Origin: Auanema rhodensis
Taxonomy: Eukaryota; Nematoda; Chromadorea; Rhabditida; Rhabditidae
Assembly: GCA_964057225.1 (NCBI GenBank)
Contig: OZ059894.1
Location: 6,789,131 to 6,853,130, forward strand
Direction of reading: 5' to 3'
DNA length: 64,000 nucleotides
Shown: in pieces, positions 40,257-55,200 of the stretch
How the letters are laid out: the number at the start of each line of letters is the position of its first letter
How positions within the stretch are numbered: the first letter of the stretch is position 1
Program-made: the position numbers and the translations under genes
The notes under the pieces: generated by a model
Told to the model about the DNA's origin: nothing
Databases searched by the model: none
What the model saw: the letters and a program-made list of their open reading frames with translations, nothing else

Positions 40257-43200
40257 CACATTCACCGGGACAACGTGTCTACAGCCTGAACTTTTTTGTG
40301 AACAAATCTCTTAGATGTGCTCGCATAAACCCCTTTTCCGGAAAAAGTAAAAGTCCCAAGAAAATTTTACCAAGAAATTCAGAATCTACACATCTGAATA
40401 CCCTACCTCAAACTATTTTTATTTGATTATAGTTGATGATCTTTTAGAAAAAGGCACATTCACCGGGGACAACGTGACTACAGCCTGAACTTTTTTGTGA
40501 ACAAATCTCTTACATGTGCTCGCATAAGCTCCTTTTCCGGAAAAAGTAAAAGTCCCATGAAAATTTTACTGAGAAGTTCAGAATCTACACATCTGAATAC
40601 CCAACGTCAAACCATTTTTATTTGATTATAGTTGATGATCTTTTAGAAAAAGGCACATTCACCGGGGACAACGTGACTACAGCCTGAACTTTTTTGTGAA
40701 CAAATCTCTTGAACGGGCTCGGCATAAACCCCTTTTCCGGAAAAAGTAAAAGTCCCATGAAACTTTTACCAAGAAATTCAGAATCTACACATCTGAATAC
40801 CCTACCTCAAACTATTTTTATTTGATTATAGTTGATGATCTTTTAGAAAAAGGCACATTCACCGGGGACAACGTGACTACAGCCTGAACTTTTTTGTGAA
40901 CAAATCTCTTACATGTGCTCGCATAAACCCCTTTTCCGGAAAAAGTAAAAGTCCCATGAAAATTTTACTGAGAATTTCAGAATCTACACATCTGAATACC
41001 CAACGTCAAACCATTTTTATTTGATTATAGTTGATGATCTTTTAGAAAAAGGCACATTCACCGGGGACAACGTGACTACAGCCTGAACTTTTTTGTGAAC
41101 AAATCTCTTACATGTGCTCGCATAAGCTCCTTTTCCGGAAAAAGTAAAAGTCCCATGAAAATTTTACCAAGAAATTCAGAATCTACACATCTGAATACCC
41201 AACCTCAAACTATTTTTATTTGATTATAGTTGATGATCTTTTAGAAAAAGGCACATTCACCAGGCACAACGTGACTACAGCCTGAACTTTTTTGTGAACA
41301 AATCTCTTACATGTGCTCGCATAAGCTCCTTTTCCGGAAAAAGTAAAAGTCCCATGAAAATTTTACCAAGAAATTCAGAATCTACACATCTGAATACCCT
41401 ACCTCAAACTATTTTTATTTGATTATAGTTGATCATCTTTTAGAAAAAGGCACATTCACCGGGGACAACGTGACTACAGCCTGAACTTTTTTGTGAACAA
41501 ATCTCTTACATGTGCTCGCATAAACCCCTTTTCCGGAAAAAGTAAAAGTCCCATGAAAATTTTACTGAGAATTTCAGAATCTACACATCTGAATACCCAA
41601 CGTCAAACCATTTTTATTTGATTATAGTTGATGATCTTTTAGAAAAAGGCACATTCACCGGGGACAACGTGACTACAGCCTGAACTTTTTTGTGAACAAA
41701 TCTCTTACATGTGCTCGCATAAGCTCCTTTTCCGGAAAAAGTAAAAGTCCCATGAAAATTTTACCAAGAAATTCAGAATCTACACATCTGAATACCCTAC
41801 CTCAAACTATTTTTATTTGATTATAGTTGATGATCTTTTAGAAAAAGGCACATTCACCAGGCACAACGTGACTACAGCCTGAACTTTTTTGTGAACAAAT
41901 CTCTTACATGTGCTCGCATAAGCTCCTTTTCCGGAAAAAGTAAAAGTCCCATGAAAATTTTACCAAGAAATTCAGAATCTACACATCTGAATACCCAACC
42001 TCAAACTATTTTTATTTGATTATAGTTGATGATCTTTTAGAAAAAGGCACATTCACCAGGCACAACGTGACTACAGCCTGAACTTTTTTGTGAACAAATC
42101 TCTTACATGTGCTCGCATAAGCTCCTTTTCCGGAAAAAGTAAAAGTCCCATGAAAATTTTACCAAGAAATTCAGAATCTACACATCTGAATACCCTACCT
42201 CAAACTATTTTTATTTGATTATAGTTGATCATCTTTTAGAAAAAGGCACATTCACCGGGGACAACGTGACTACAGCCTGAACTTTTTTGTGAACAAATCT
42301 CTTACATGTGCTCGCATAAACCCCTTTTCCGGAAAAAGTAAAAGTCCCATGAAAATTTTACTGAGAATTTCAGAATCTACACATCTGAATACCCAACGTC
42401 AAACCATTTTTATTTGATTATAGTTGATGATCTTTTAGAAAAAGGCACATTCACCGGGGACAACGTGACTACAGCCTGAACTTTTTTGTGAACAAATCTC
42501 TTACATGTGCTCGCATAAGCTCCTTTTCCGGAAAAAGTAAAAGTCCCATGAAAATTTTACCAAGAAATTCAGAATCTACACATCTGAATACCCTACCTCA
42601 AACTATTTTTATTTGATTATAGTTGATGATCTTTTAGAAAAAGGCACATTCACCGGGGACAACGTGACTACAGCCTGAACTTTTTTGTGAACAAATCTCT
42701 TACATGTGCTCGCATAAGCTCCTTTTCCGGAAAAAGTAAAAGTCCCATGAAAATTTTACCAAGAAATTCAGAATCTACACATCTGAATACCCTACCTCAA
42801 ACTATTTTTATTTGATTATAGTTGATGATCTTTTAGAAAAAGGCACATTCACCGGGGACAACGTGACTACAGCCTGAACTTTTTTGTGAACAAATCTCTT
42901 ACATGTGCTCGCATAAGCTCCTTTTCCGGAAAAAGTAAAAGTCCCATGAAAATTTTACCAAGAAATTCAGAATCTACACATCTGAATACCCAACGTCAAA
43001 CCATTTTTATTTGATTATAGTTGATGATCTTTTAGAAAAAGGCACATTCACCGGGGACAACGTGACTACAGCCTGAACTTTTCTTGAACAAATCTCTTAC
43101 ATGTGCTCGCATAAGCTCCTTTTCCGGAAAAAGTAAAAGTCCCATGAAAATTTTACCAAGAAATTCAGAATCTACACATCTGAATACCCTACCTCAAACT

Positions 43201-44834
43201 ATTTTTATTTGATTATAGTTGATCATCTTTTAGAAAAAGGCACATTCACCGGGGACAACGTGACTACAGCCTGAACTTTTTTGTGAACAAATCTCTTGAA
43301 CGGGCTCGGCATAAACCCCTTTTCCGGAAAAAGTAAAAGTCCCATGAAACTTTTACCAAGAAATTCAGAATCTACACATCTGAATACCCTACCTCAAACT
43401 ATTTTTATTTGATTATAGTTGATGATCTTTTAGAAAAAGGCACATTCACCGGGGACAACGTGACTACAGCCTGAACTTTTTTGTGAACAAATCTCTTACA
43501 TGTGCTCGCATAAACCCCTTTTCCGGAAAAAGTAAAAGTCCCATGAAAATTTTACTGAGAATTTCAGAATCTACACATCTGAATACCCAACGTCAAACCA
43601 TTTTTATTTGATTATAGTTGATGATCTTTTAGAAAAAGGCACATTCACCGGGGACAACGTGACTACAGCCTGAACTTTTTTGTGAACAAATCTCTTAGAT
43701 GTGCTCGCATAAACCCCTTTTCCGGAAAAAGTAAAAGTCCCATGAAACTTTTACCAAGAAATTCAGAATCTACACATCTGAATACCCAACGTCAAACCAT
43801 TTTTATTTGATTATAGTTGATGATCTTTTAGAAAAAGGCACATTCACCGGGGACAACGTGACTACAGCCTGAACTTTTTTGTGAACAAATCTCTTGAACG
43901 GGCTCGGCATAAACCCCTTTTCCGGAAAAAGTAAAAGTCCCATGAAACTTTTACCAAGAAATTCAGAATCTACACATCTGAATACCCTACCTCAAACTAT
44001 TTTTATTTGATTATAGTTGATGATCTTTTAGAAAAAGGCACATTCACCGGGGACAACGTGACTACAGCCTGAACTTTTTTGTGAACAAATCTCTTACATG
44101 TGCTCGCATAAACCCCTTTTCCGGAAAAAGTAAAAGTCCCATGAAAATTTTACTGAGAATTTCAGAATCTACACATCTGAATACCCAACGTCAAACCATT
44201 TTTATTTGATTATAGTTGATGATCTTTTAGAAAAAGGCACATTCACCGGGGACAACGTGACTACAGCCTGAACTTTTTTGTGAACAAATCTCTTACATGT
44301 GCTCGCATAAGCTCCTTTTCCGGAAAAAGTAAAAGTCCCATGAAAATTTTACCAAGAAATTCAGAATCTACACATCTGAATACCCTACCTCAAACTATTT
44401 TTATTTGATTATAGTTGATGATCTTTTAGAAAAAGGCACATTCACCAGGCACAACGTGACTACAGCCTGAACTTTTTTGTGAACAAATCTCTTACATGTG
44501 CTCGCATAAGCTCCTTTTCCGGAAAAAGTAAAAGTCCCATGAAAATTTTACTGAGAATTTCAGAATCTACACATCTGAATACCCAACGTCAAACCATTTT
44601 TATTTGATTATAGTTGATGATCTTTTAGAAAAAGGCACATTCACCGGGGACAACGTGACTACAGCCTGAACTTTTTTGTGAACAAATCTCTTACATGTGC
44701 TCGCATAAGCTCCTTTTCCGGAAAAAGTAAAAGTCCCATGAAAATTTTACCAAGAAATTCAGAATCTACACATCTGAATACCCTACCTCAAACTATTTTT
44801 ATTTGATTATAGTTGATCATCTTTTAGAAAAAGG

Positions 44835-44990
44835 CACATTCACCGGGCACAACGTGACTACAGCCTGAACTTTTTTGCGGTAAAATTTTGATGGGACTTT
44901 TACTTTTTCCGGAAAAGGAGCAACGGAAAATGAATACCCAACGTCAAACCATTTTTATTTGATTATAGTTGATGATCTTTTAGAAAAAGG
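44835..44990. repeat. Internal satellite unit of 156 bp with inverted core
   Basis: The same 156-bp variant as the first unit, with the inverted 43-bp core at 44879-44921, now inside the array with normal units on both sides. The breakpoints are the same, so the two copies share one origin. Confidence 0.93.
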
Positions 44991-45744
44991 CACATTCACC
45001 GGGGACAACGTGACTACAGCCTGAACTTTTTTGTGAACAAATCTCTTACATGTGCTCGCATAAGCTCCTTTTCCGGAAAAAGTAAAAGTCCCATGAAAAT
45101 TTTACTGAGAATTTCAGAATCTACACATCTGAATACCCAACCTCAAACTACTTTTGTTTGATTATAGTTGATGATCTTTTAGAAAAAGGCACATTCACCG
45201 GGGACAACGTGACTACAGCCTGAACTTTTTTGTGAACAAATCTCTTAGATGTGCTCGCATAAACCCCTTTTCCGGAAAAAGTAAAAGTCCCATGAAAATT
45301 TTACCAAGAAATTCAGAATCTACACATCTGAATACCCTACCTCAAACTATTTTTATTTGATTATAGTTGATGATCTTTTAGAAAAAGGCACATTCACCAG
45401 GCACAACGTGACTACAGCCTGAACTTTTTTGTGAACAAATCTCTTACATGTGCTCGCATAAGCTCCTTTTCCGGAAAAAGTAAAAGTCCCATCAAAATTT
45501 TACCAAGAAATTCAGAATCTACACATCTGAATACCCAACCTCAAACTATTTTTATTTGATTATAGTTGATGATCTTTTAGAAAAAGGCACATTCACCGGG
45601 GACAACGTGACTACAGCCTGAACTTTTTTGTGAACAAATCTCTTAGATGTGCTCGCATAAACCCCTTTTCCGGAAAAAGTAAAAGTCCCATGAAAATTTT
45701 ACCAAGAAATTCAGAATCTACACATCTGAATACCCTACCTCAAA

Positions 45745-45752
45745 CTATTTTT
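45745..45752. repeat. Left 8-bp target site duplication (CTATTTTT)
   Basis: CTATTTTT belongs to the satellite monomer and is repeated at 46235-46242 right after the inserted element. Removing one copy plus the element restores a normal monomer. Confidence 0.9.
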
Positions 45753-46234
45753 GGGGCTGGTATCGTTTCGCCCACCCCCCCCCCTAAGAGTTAACATTAG
45801 AGCGCATGCGTTTTTTACCTGAAAATAAAGAGTCTCATCTCTGTGAGTGGGAGTGCTCTCTCTGATACTTTTAATACTTTTAAATTTTGTTGAAGCTCTC
45901 TCTATCTGGGGGGGATACCCCCCCAGACCCCCCAGATTTGGGATAGAGCACTCCCGCTGGTTTATGCAAAGCTAGTGCGTGCCCAAAATGTTATCTTAGA
46001 TCATGCGTTATTTACTCGAAAATACAGTCTCATTTCTGCGAGTTTAATACATTTAAATTTTGTTGAAGCTTTCTCTATCTGGGGGGGATACCCCCCCAGA
46101 CCCCCCGGATCTGGGATAGAGCACTCCCGCTAGTTTATGCAAAACTGGTGCGTTGCCCAAAATGTTATAAGCGCGCTCTAATGATAACTCTCTGATTATT
46201 AGGGGGGGGGGGTGGGCGAAACAATACCAGCGCC
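45753..46234. mobile_element. Non-autonomous TIR DNA transposon (MITE-like)
   Basis: A 482-bp insert in a satellite monomer. The ends are inverted repeats: left GGGGCTGGTATCGTTTCGCC, right (reverse strand) GGCGCTGGTATTGTTTCGCC, both followed by CACC, a run of 10-11 C and CTAA; the similarity continues with small gaps through AGAGTTA(A/T)CATTAGAGCGC. It has no coding capacity. Inside are two diverged tandem copies of a segment of about 163 bp, each with a hairpin of the form GGGGGGGATACCCCCCC. An 8-bp duplication fits hAT, Merlin or P-type transposases; I cannot choose among them. The satellite type is the same on both sides, so the insertion came after local array expansion. Confidence 0.9.
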
Positions 46235-49200
46235 CTATTTTTATTTGATTATAGTTGATGATCTTTTAGAAAAAGGCACATTCACCAGGCACAACGTGAC
46301 TACAGCCTGAACTTTTTTGTGAACAAATCTCTTAGATGTGCTCGCATAAACCCCTTTTCCGGAAAAAGTAAAAGTCCCATGAAAATTTTACCAAGAAATT
46401 CAGAATCTACACATCTGAATACCCTACCTCAAACTATTGTTATTTGATTATAGTTGATGATCTTTTAGAAAAAGGCACATTCACCGGGCACAACGTGACT
46501 ACAGCCTGAACTTTTTTGTGAACAAATCTCTTAGATGTGCTCGCATAAACCCCTTTTCCGGAAAAAGTAAAAGTCCCATGAAAATTTTACCAAGAAATTC
46601 AGAATCTACACATCTGAATACCCAACCTCAAACTATTTTTATTTGATTATAGTTGATCATCTTTTAGAAAAAGGCACATTCACCGGGCACAACGTGACTA
46701 CAGCCTGAACTTTTTTGTGAACAAATCTCTTACATGTGCTCGCATAAGCTCCTTTTCCGGAAAAAGTAAAAGTCCCATCAAAATTTTACCAAGAAATTCA
46801 GAATCTACACATCTGAATACCCAACCTCAAACTATTTTTATTTGATTATAGTTGATCATCTTTTAGAAAAAGGCACATTCACCGGGCACAACGTGACTAC
46901 AGCCTGAACTTTTTTGTGAACAAATCTCTTACATGTGCTCGCATAAGCTCCTTTTCCGGAAAAAGTAAAAGTCCCATCAAAATTTTACCAAGAAATTCAG
47001 AATCTACACATCTGAATACCCAACCTCAAACTACTTTTATTTGATTATAGTTGATGATCTTTTAGAAAAAGGAACATTCACCGGGCACAACGTGACTACA
47101 GCCTGAACTTTTTTGTGAACAAATCTCTTACATGTGCTCGCATAAGCTCCTTTTCCGGAAAAAGTAAAAGTCCCATCAAACTTTTACCAAGAAATTCAGA
47201 ATCTACACATCTGAATACCCAACCTCAAACTATTTTTATTTGATTATAGTTGATGATCTTTTAGAAAAAGGAACATTCACCGGGCACAACGTGACTACAG
47301 CCTGAACTTTTTTGTGAACAAATCTCTTACATGTGCTCGCATAAGCTCCTTTTCCGGAAAAAGTAAAAGTCCCATCAAAATTTTACCGAGAAATTCAGAA
47401 TCTACACATCTGAATACCAAACCTCAAACTATTTTTATTTGATTATAGTTGATCATCTTTTAGCAAAAGGCACATTCACCGGGCACAACGTGACTACAGC
47501 CTGAACTTTTTTGTGAACAAATCTCTTACATGTGCTCGCATAAGCTCCTTTTCCGGAAAAAGTAAAAGTCCCATCAAAATTTTACCGAGAAATTCAGAAT
47601 CTACACATCTGAATACCAAACCTCAAACTATTTTTATTTGATTATAGTTGATCATCTTTTAGCAAAAGGCACATTCACCGGGCACAACGTGACTACAGCC
47701 TGAACTTTTTTGTGAACAAATCTCTTACATGTGCTCGCATAAGCTCCTTTTCCGGAAAAAGTAAAAGTCCCATCAAACTTTTACCAAGAAATTCAGAATC
47801 TACACATCTGAATACCCAACCTCAAACTATTTTTATTTGATTATAGTTGATCATCTTTTAGAAAAAGGCACATTCACCGGGCACAACGTGACTACAGCCT
47901 GAACTTTTTTGTGAACAAATCTCTTACATGTGCTCGCATAAGCTCCTTTTCCGGAAAAAGTAAAAGTCCCATCAAAATTTTACCGAGAAATTCAGAATCT
48001 ACACATCTGAATACCAAACCTCAAACTATTTTTATTTGATTATAGTTGATCATCTTTTAGCAAAAGGCACATTCACCGGGCACAACGTGACTACAGCCTG
48101 AACTTTTTTGTGAACAAATCTCTTACATGTGCTCGCATAAGCTCCTTTTCCGGAAAAAGTAAAAGTCCCATCAAAATTTTACCAAGAAATTCAGAATCTA
48201 CACATCTGAATACCCAACCTCAAACTATTTTTATTTGATTATAGTTTATGATCTTTTAGAAAAAGGCACATTCACCGGGCACAACGTGACTACAGCCTGA
48301 ACTTTTTTGTGAACAAATCTCTTACATGTGCTCGCATAAGCTCCTTTTCCGGAAAAAGTAAAAGTCCCATCAAAATTTTACCGAAAAATTCAGAATCTAC
48401 ACATCTGAATACCCAACCTCAAACTATTTCTATTTGATTATAGTTGATCATCTTTTAGAAAAAGGCACATTCACCGGGCACAACGTGACTACAGCCTGAA
48501 CTTTTTTGTGAACAAATCTCTTACATGTGCTCGCATAAGCTCCTTTTCCGGAAAAAGTAAAAGTCCCATCAAAATTTTACCAAGAAATTCAGAATCTACA
48601 CATCTGAATACCCTACCTCAAACTATTTTTATTTGATTATAGTTGATCATCTTTTAGAAAAAGGCACATTCACCGGGGACAACGTGACTACAGCCTGAAC
48701 TTTTTTGTGAACAAATCTCTTGAACGGGCTCGGCATAAACCCCTTTTCCGGAAAAAGTAAAAGTCCCATGAAACTTTTACCAAGAAATTCAGAATCTACA
48801 CATCTGAATACCCTACCTCAAACTATTCTTATTTGATTATAGTTGATGATCTTTTAGAAAAAGGCACATTCACCGGGGACAACGTGACTACAGCCTGAAC
48901 TTTTTTGTGAACAAATCTCTTAGATGTGCTCGCATAAACCCCTTTTCCGGAAAAAGTAAAAGTCCCATGAAAATTTTACCAAGAAATTCAGAATCTACAC
49001 ATCTGAATACCCTACCTCAAACTATTTTTATTTGATTATAGTTGATGATCTTTTAGAAAAAGGCACATTCACCAGGCACAACGTGACTACAGCCTGAACT
49101 TTTTTGTGAACAAATCTCTTAGATGTGCTCGCATAAACCCCTTTTCCGGAAAAAGTAAAAGTCCCATGAAAATTTTACCAAGAAATTCAGAATCTACACA

Positions 49201-50013
49201 TCTGAATACCCTACCTCAAACTATTGTTATTTGATTATAGTTGATGATCTTTTAGAAAAAGGCACATTCACCGGGCACAACGTGACTACAGCCTGAACTT
49301 TTTTGTGAACAAATCTCTTAGATGTGCTCGCATAAACCCCTTTTCCGGAAAAAGTAAAAGTCCCATGAAAATTTTACCAAGAAATTCAGAATCTACACAT
49401 CTGAATACCCAACCTCAAACTATTTTTATTTGATTATAGTTGATCATCTTTTAGAAAAAGGCACATTCACCGGGCACAACGTGACTACAGCCTGAACTTT
49501 TTTGTGATCAATTCTCTTACATGTGCTCGCATAAGCTCCTTTTCCGGAAAAAGTAAAAGTCCCATCAAAATTTTACCAAGAAATTCAGAATCTACACATC
49601 TGAATACCCAACCTCAAACTATTTTTATTTGATTATAGTTGATCATCTTTTAGAAAAAGGCACATTCACCGGGCACAACGTGACTACAGCCTGAACTTTT
49701 TTGTGAACAAATCTCTTACATGTGCTCGCATAAGCTCCTTTTCCGGAAAAAGTAAAAGTCCCATCAAAATTTTACCAAGAAATTCAGAATCTACACATCT
49801 GAATACCCAACCTCAAACTATTTTTATTTGATTATAGTTGATCATCTTTTAGAAAAAGGCACATTCACCGGGCACAACGTGACTACAGCCTGAACTTTTT
49901 TGTGAACAAATCTCTTACATGTGCTCGCATAAGCTCCTTTTCCGGAAAAAGTAAAAGTCCCATCAAAATTTTACCAAGAAATTCAGAATCTACACATCTG
50001 AATACCCAACCTC

Positions 50014-52200
50014 AAACTACTTTTATTTGATTATAGTTGATGATCTTTTAGAAAAAGGAACATTCACCGGGCACAACGTGACTACAGCCTGAACTTTTTT
50101 GTGAACAAATCTCTTACATGTGCTCGCATAAGCTCCTTTTCCGGAAAAAGTAAAAGTCCCATCAAACTTTTACCAAGAAATTCAGAATCTACACATCTGA
50201 ATACCCAACCTCAAACTATTTTTATTTGATTATAGTTGATGATCTTTTAGAAAAAGGAACATTCACCGGGCACAACGTGACTACAGCCTGAACTTTTTTG
50301 TGAACAAATCTCTTACATGTGCTCGCATAAGCTCCTTTTCCGGAAAAAGTAAAAGTCCCATCAAAATTTTACCAAGAAATTCAGAATCTACACATCTGAA
50401 TACCCAACCTCAAACTACTTTTATTTGATTATAGTTGATGATCTTTTAGAAAAAGGAACATTCACCGGGCACAACGTGACTACAGCCTGAACTTTTTTGT
50501 GAACAAATCTCTTACATGTGCTCGCATAAGCTCCTTTTCCGGAAAAAGTAAAAGTCCCATCAAACTTTTACCAAGAAATTCAGAATCTACACATCTGAAT
50601 ACCCAACCTCAAACTATTTTTATTTGATTATAGTTGATGATCTTTTAGAAAAAGGAACATTCACCGGGCACAACGTGACTACAGCCTGAACTTTTTTGTG
50701 AACAAATCTCTTACATGTGCTCGCATAAGCTCCTTTTCCGGAAAAAGTAAAAGTCCCATCAAAATTTTACCAAGAAATTCAGAATCTACACATCTGAATA
50801 CCCAACCTCAAACTACTTTTATTTGATTATAGTTGATGATCTTTTAGAAAAAGGAACATTCACCGGGCACAACGTGACTACAGCCTGAACTTTTTTGTGA
50901 ACAAATCTCTTACATGTGCTCGCATAAGCTCCTTTTCCGGAAAAAGTAAAAGTCCCATCAAACTTTTACCAAGAAATTCAGAATCTACACATCTGAATAC
51001 CCAACCTCAAACTATTTTTATTTGATTATAGTTGATGATCTTTTAGAAAAAGGAACATTCACCGGGCACAACGTGACTACAGCCTGAACTTTTTTGTGAA
51101 CAAATCTCTTACATGTGCTCGCATAAGCTCCTTTTCCGGAAAAAGTAAAAGTCCCATCAAAATTTTACCAAGAAATTCAGAATCTACACATCTGAATACC
51201 CAACCTCAAACTACTTTTATTTGATTATAGTTGATGATCTTTTAGAAAAAGGAACATTCACCGGGCACAACGTGACTACAGCCTGAACTTTTTTGTGAAC
51301 AAATCTCTTACATGTGCTCGCATAAGCTCCTTTTCCGGAAAAAGTAAAAGTCCCATCAAACTTTTACCAAGAAATTCAGAATCTACACATCTGAATACCC
51401 AACCTCAAACTATTTTTATTTGATTATAGTTGATGATCTTTTAGAAAAAGGAACATTCACCGGGCACAACGTGACTACAGCCTGAACTTTTTTGTGAACA
51501 AATCTCTTACATGTGCTCGCATAAGCTCCTTTTCCGGAAAAAGTAAAAGTCCCATCAAAATTTTACCAAGAAATTCAGAATCTACACATCTGAAAACCCA
51601 ACCTCAAACTACTTTTATTTGATTATAGTTGATGATCTTTTAGAAAAAGGAACATTCACCGGGCACAACGTGACTACAGCCTGAACTTTTTTGTGAACAA
51701 ATCTCTTACATGTGCTCGCATAAGCTCCTTTTCCGGAAAAAGTAAAAGTCCCATCAAACTTTTACCAAGAAATTCAGAATCTACACATCTGAATACCCAA
51801 CCTCAAACTATTTTTATTTGATTATAGTTGATGATCTTTTAGAAAAAGGAACATTCACCGGGCACAACGTGACTACAGCCTGAACTTTTTTGTGAACAAA
51901 TCTCTTACATGTGCTCGCATAAGCTCCTTTTCCGGAAAAAGTAAAAGTCCCATCAAAATTTTACCAAGAAATTCAGAATCTACACATCTGAATACCCAAC
52001 CTCAAACTACTTTTATTTGATTATAGTTGATGATCTTTTAGAAAAAGGAACATTCACCGGGCACAACGTGACTACAGCCTGAACTTTTTTGTGAACAAAT
52101 CTCTTACATGTGCTCGCATAAGCTCCTTTTCCGGAAAAAGTAAAAGTCCCATCAAAATTTTACCGAGAAATTCAGAATCTACACATCTGAATACCAAACC
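50014..52200. repeat. Dimeric (398-bp) higher-order repeat block
   Basis: Monomers alternate strictly between a form with CAAACTACTTTTATT and CATCAAACTTTT and a form with CAAACTATTTTTATT and CATCAAAATTTT, for about eleven monomers. The unit being copied is therefore a dimer of 398 bp. A shorter block of the same type recurs at about 54.8-55.7 kb. Confidence 0.85.
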
Positions 52201-55200
52201 TCAAACTATTTTTATTTGATTATAGTTGATCATCTTTTAGCAAAAGGCACATTCACCGGGCACAACGTGACTACAGCCTGAACTTTTTTGTGAACAAATC
52301 TCTTACATGTGCTCGCATAAGCTCCTTTTCCGGAAAAAGTAAAAGTCCCATCAAACTTTTACCAAGAAATTCAGAATCTACACATCTGAATACCCAACCT
52401 CAAACTATTTTTATTTGATTATAGTTGATCATCTTTTAGAAAAAGGCACATTCACCGGGCACAACGTGACTACAGCCTGAACTTTTTTGTGAACAAATCT
52501 CTTACATGTGCTCGCATAAGCTCCTTTTCCGGAAAAAGTAAAAGTCCCATCAAAATTTTACCGAGAAATTCAGAATCTACACATCTGAATACCAAACCTC
52601 AAACTATTTTTATTTGATTATAGTTGATCATCTTTTAGAAAAAGGCACATTCACCGGGCACAACGTGACTACAGCCTGAACTTTTTTGTGAACAAATCTC
52701 TTACATGTGCTCGCATAAGCTCCTTTTCCGGAAAAAGTAAAAGTCCCATCAAAATTTTACCGAGAAATTCAGAATCTACACATCTGAATACCCAACCTCA
52801 AACTATTTTTATTTGATTATAGTTGATCATCTTTTAGAAAAAGGCACATTCACCGGGCACAACGTGACTACAGCCTGAACTTTTTTGTGAACAAATCTCT
52901 TACATGTGCTCGCATAAGCTCCTTTTCCGGAAAAAGTAAAAGTCCCATCAAAATTTTACCGAGAAATTCAGAATCTACACATCTGAATACCAAACCTCAA
53001 ACTATTTTTATTTGATTATAGTTGATCATCTTTTAGCAAAAGGCACATTCACCGGGCACAACGTGACTACAGCCTGAACTTTTTTGTGAACAAATCTCTT
53101 ACATGTGCTCGCATAAGCTCCTTTTCCGGAAAAAGTAAAAGTCCCATCAAAATTTTACCAAGAAATTCAGAATCTACACATCTGAATACCCAACCTCAAA
53201 CTATTTTTATTTGATTATAGTTGATCATCTTTTAGAAAAAGGCACATTCACCGGGCACAACGTGACTACAGCCTGAACTTTTTTGTGAACAAATCTCTTA
53301 CATGTGCTCGCATAAGCTCCTTTTCCGGAAAAAGGAAAAGTCCCATCAAAATTTTACCGAGAAATTCAGAATCTACACATCTGAATACCCAACCTCAAAC
53401 TATTTTTATTTGATTATAGTTGATCATCTTTTAGAAAAAGGCACATTCACCAGGCACAACGTGACTACAGCCTGAACTTTTTTGTGAACAAATCTCTTAC
53501 ATGTGCTCGCATAAGCTCCTTTTCCGGAAAAAGTAAAAGTCCCATCAAAATTTTACCAAGAAATTCAGAATCTACACATCTGAATACCCAACCTCAAACT
53601 ATTTTTATTTGATTATAGTTGATGATCTTTTAGAAAAAGGCACATTCACCAGGCACAACGTGACTACAGCCTGAACTTTTTTGTGAACAAATCTCTTACA
53701 TGTGCTCGCATAAGCTCCTTTTCCGGAAAAAGGAAAAGTCCCATCAAAATTTTACCGAGAAATTCAGAATCTACACATCTGAATACCCAACCTCAAACTA
53801 CTTTTGTTTGATTATAGTTGATCATCTTTTAGAAAAAGGCACATTCACCGGGCAAAACGTGACTACAGCCTGAACTTTTTTGTGAACAAATCTCTTACAT
53901 GTGCTCGCATAAGCTCCTTTTCCGGAAAAAGTAAAAGTCCCATCAAAATTTTACCAAGAAATTCAGAATCTACACATCTGAATACCCAACCTCAAACTAT
54001 TTTTATTTGATTATAGTTGATCATCTTTTAGAAAAAGGCACATTCACCGGGCACAACGTGACTACAGCCTGAACTTTTTTGTGAACAAATCTCTTACATG
54101 TGCTCGCATAAGCTCCTTTTCCGGAAAAAGGAAAAGTCCCATCAAAATTTTACCGAGAAATTCAGAATCTACACATCTGAATACCCAACCTCAAACTATT
54201 TTTATTTGATTATAGTTGATCATCTTTTAGAAAAAGGCACATTCACCAGGCACAACGTGACTACAGCCTGAACTTTTTTGTGAACAAATCTCTTACATGT
54301 GCTCGCATAAGCTCCTTTTCCGGAAAAAGTAAAAGTCCCATCAAAATTTTACCAAGAAATTCAGAATCTACACATCTGAATACCCAACCTCAAACTATTT
54401 TTATTTGATTATAGTTGATGATCTTTTAGAAAAAGGCACATTCACCAGGCACAACGTGACTACAGCCTGAACTTTTTTGTGAACAAATCTCTTACATGTG
54501 CTCGCATAAGCTCCTTTTCCGGAAAAAGGAAAAGTCCCATCAAAATTTTACCGAGAAATTCAGAATCTACACATCTGAATACCCAACCTCAAACTACTTT
54601 TGTTTGATTATAGTTGATCATCTTTTAGAAAAAGGCACATTCACCGGGCAAAACGTGACTACAGCCTGAACTTTTTTGTGAACAAATCTCTTACATGTGC
54701 TCGCATAAGCTCCTTTTCCGGAAAAAGTAAAAGTCCCATCAAAATTTTACCGAGAAATTCAGAATCTACACATCTGAATACCCAACCTCAAACTATTTTT
54801 ATTTGATTATAGTTGATGATCTTTTAGAAAAAGGAACATTCACCGGGCACAACGTGACTACAGCCTGAACTTTTTTGTGAACAAATCTCTTACATGTGCT
54901 CGCATAAGCTCCTTTTCCGGAAAAAGTAAAAGTCCCATCAAAATTTTACCAAGAAATTCAGAATCTACACATCTGAATACCCAACCTCAAACTACTTTTA
55001 TTTGATTATAGTTGATGATCTTTTAGAAAAAGGAACATTCACCGGGCACAACGTGACTACAGCCTGAACTTTTTTGTGAACAAATCTCTTACATGTGCTC
55101 GCATAAGCTCCTTTTCCGGAAAAAGTAAAAGTCCCATCAAACTTTTACCAAGAAATTCAGAATCTACACATCTGAATACCCAACCTCAAACTATTTTTAT

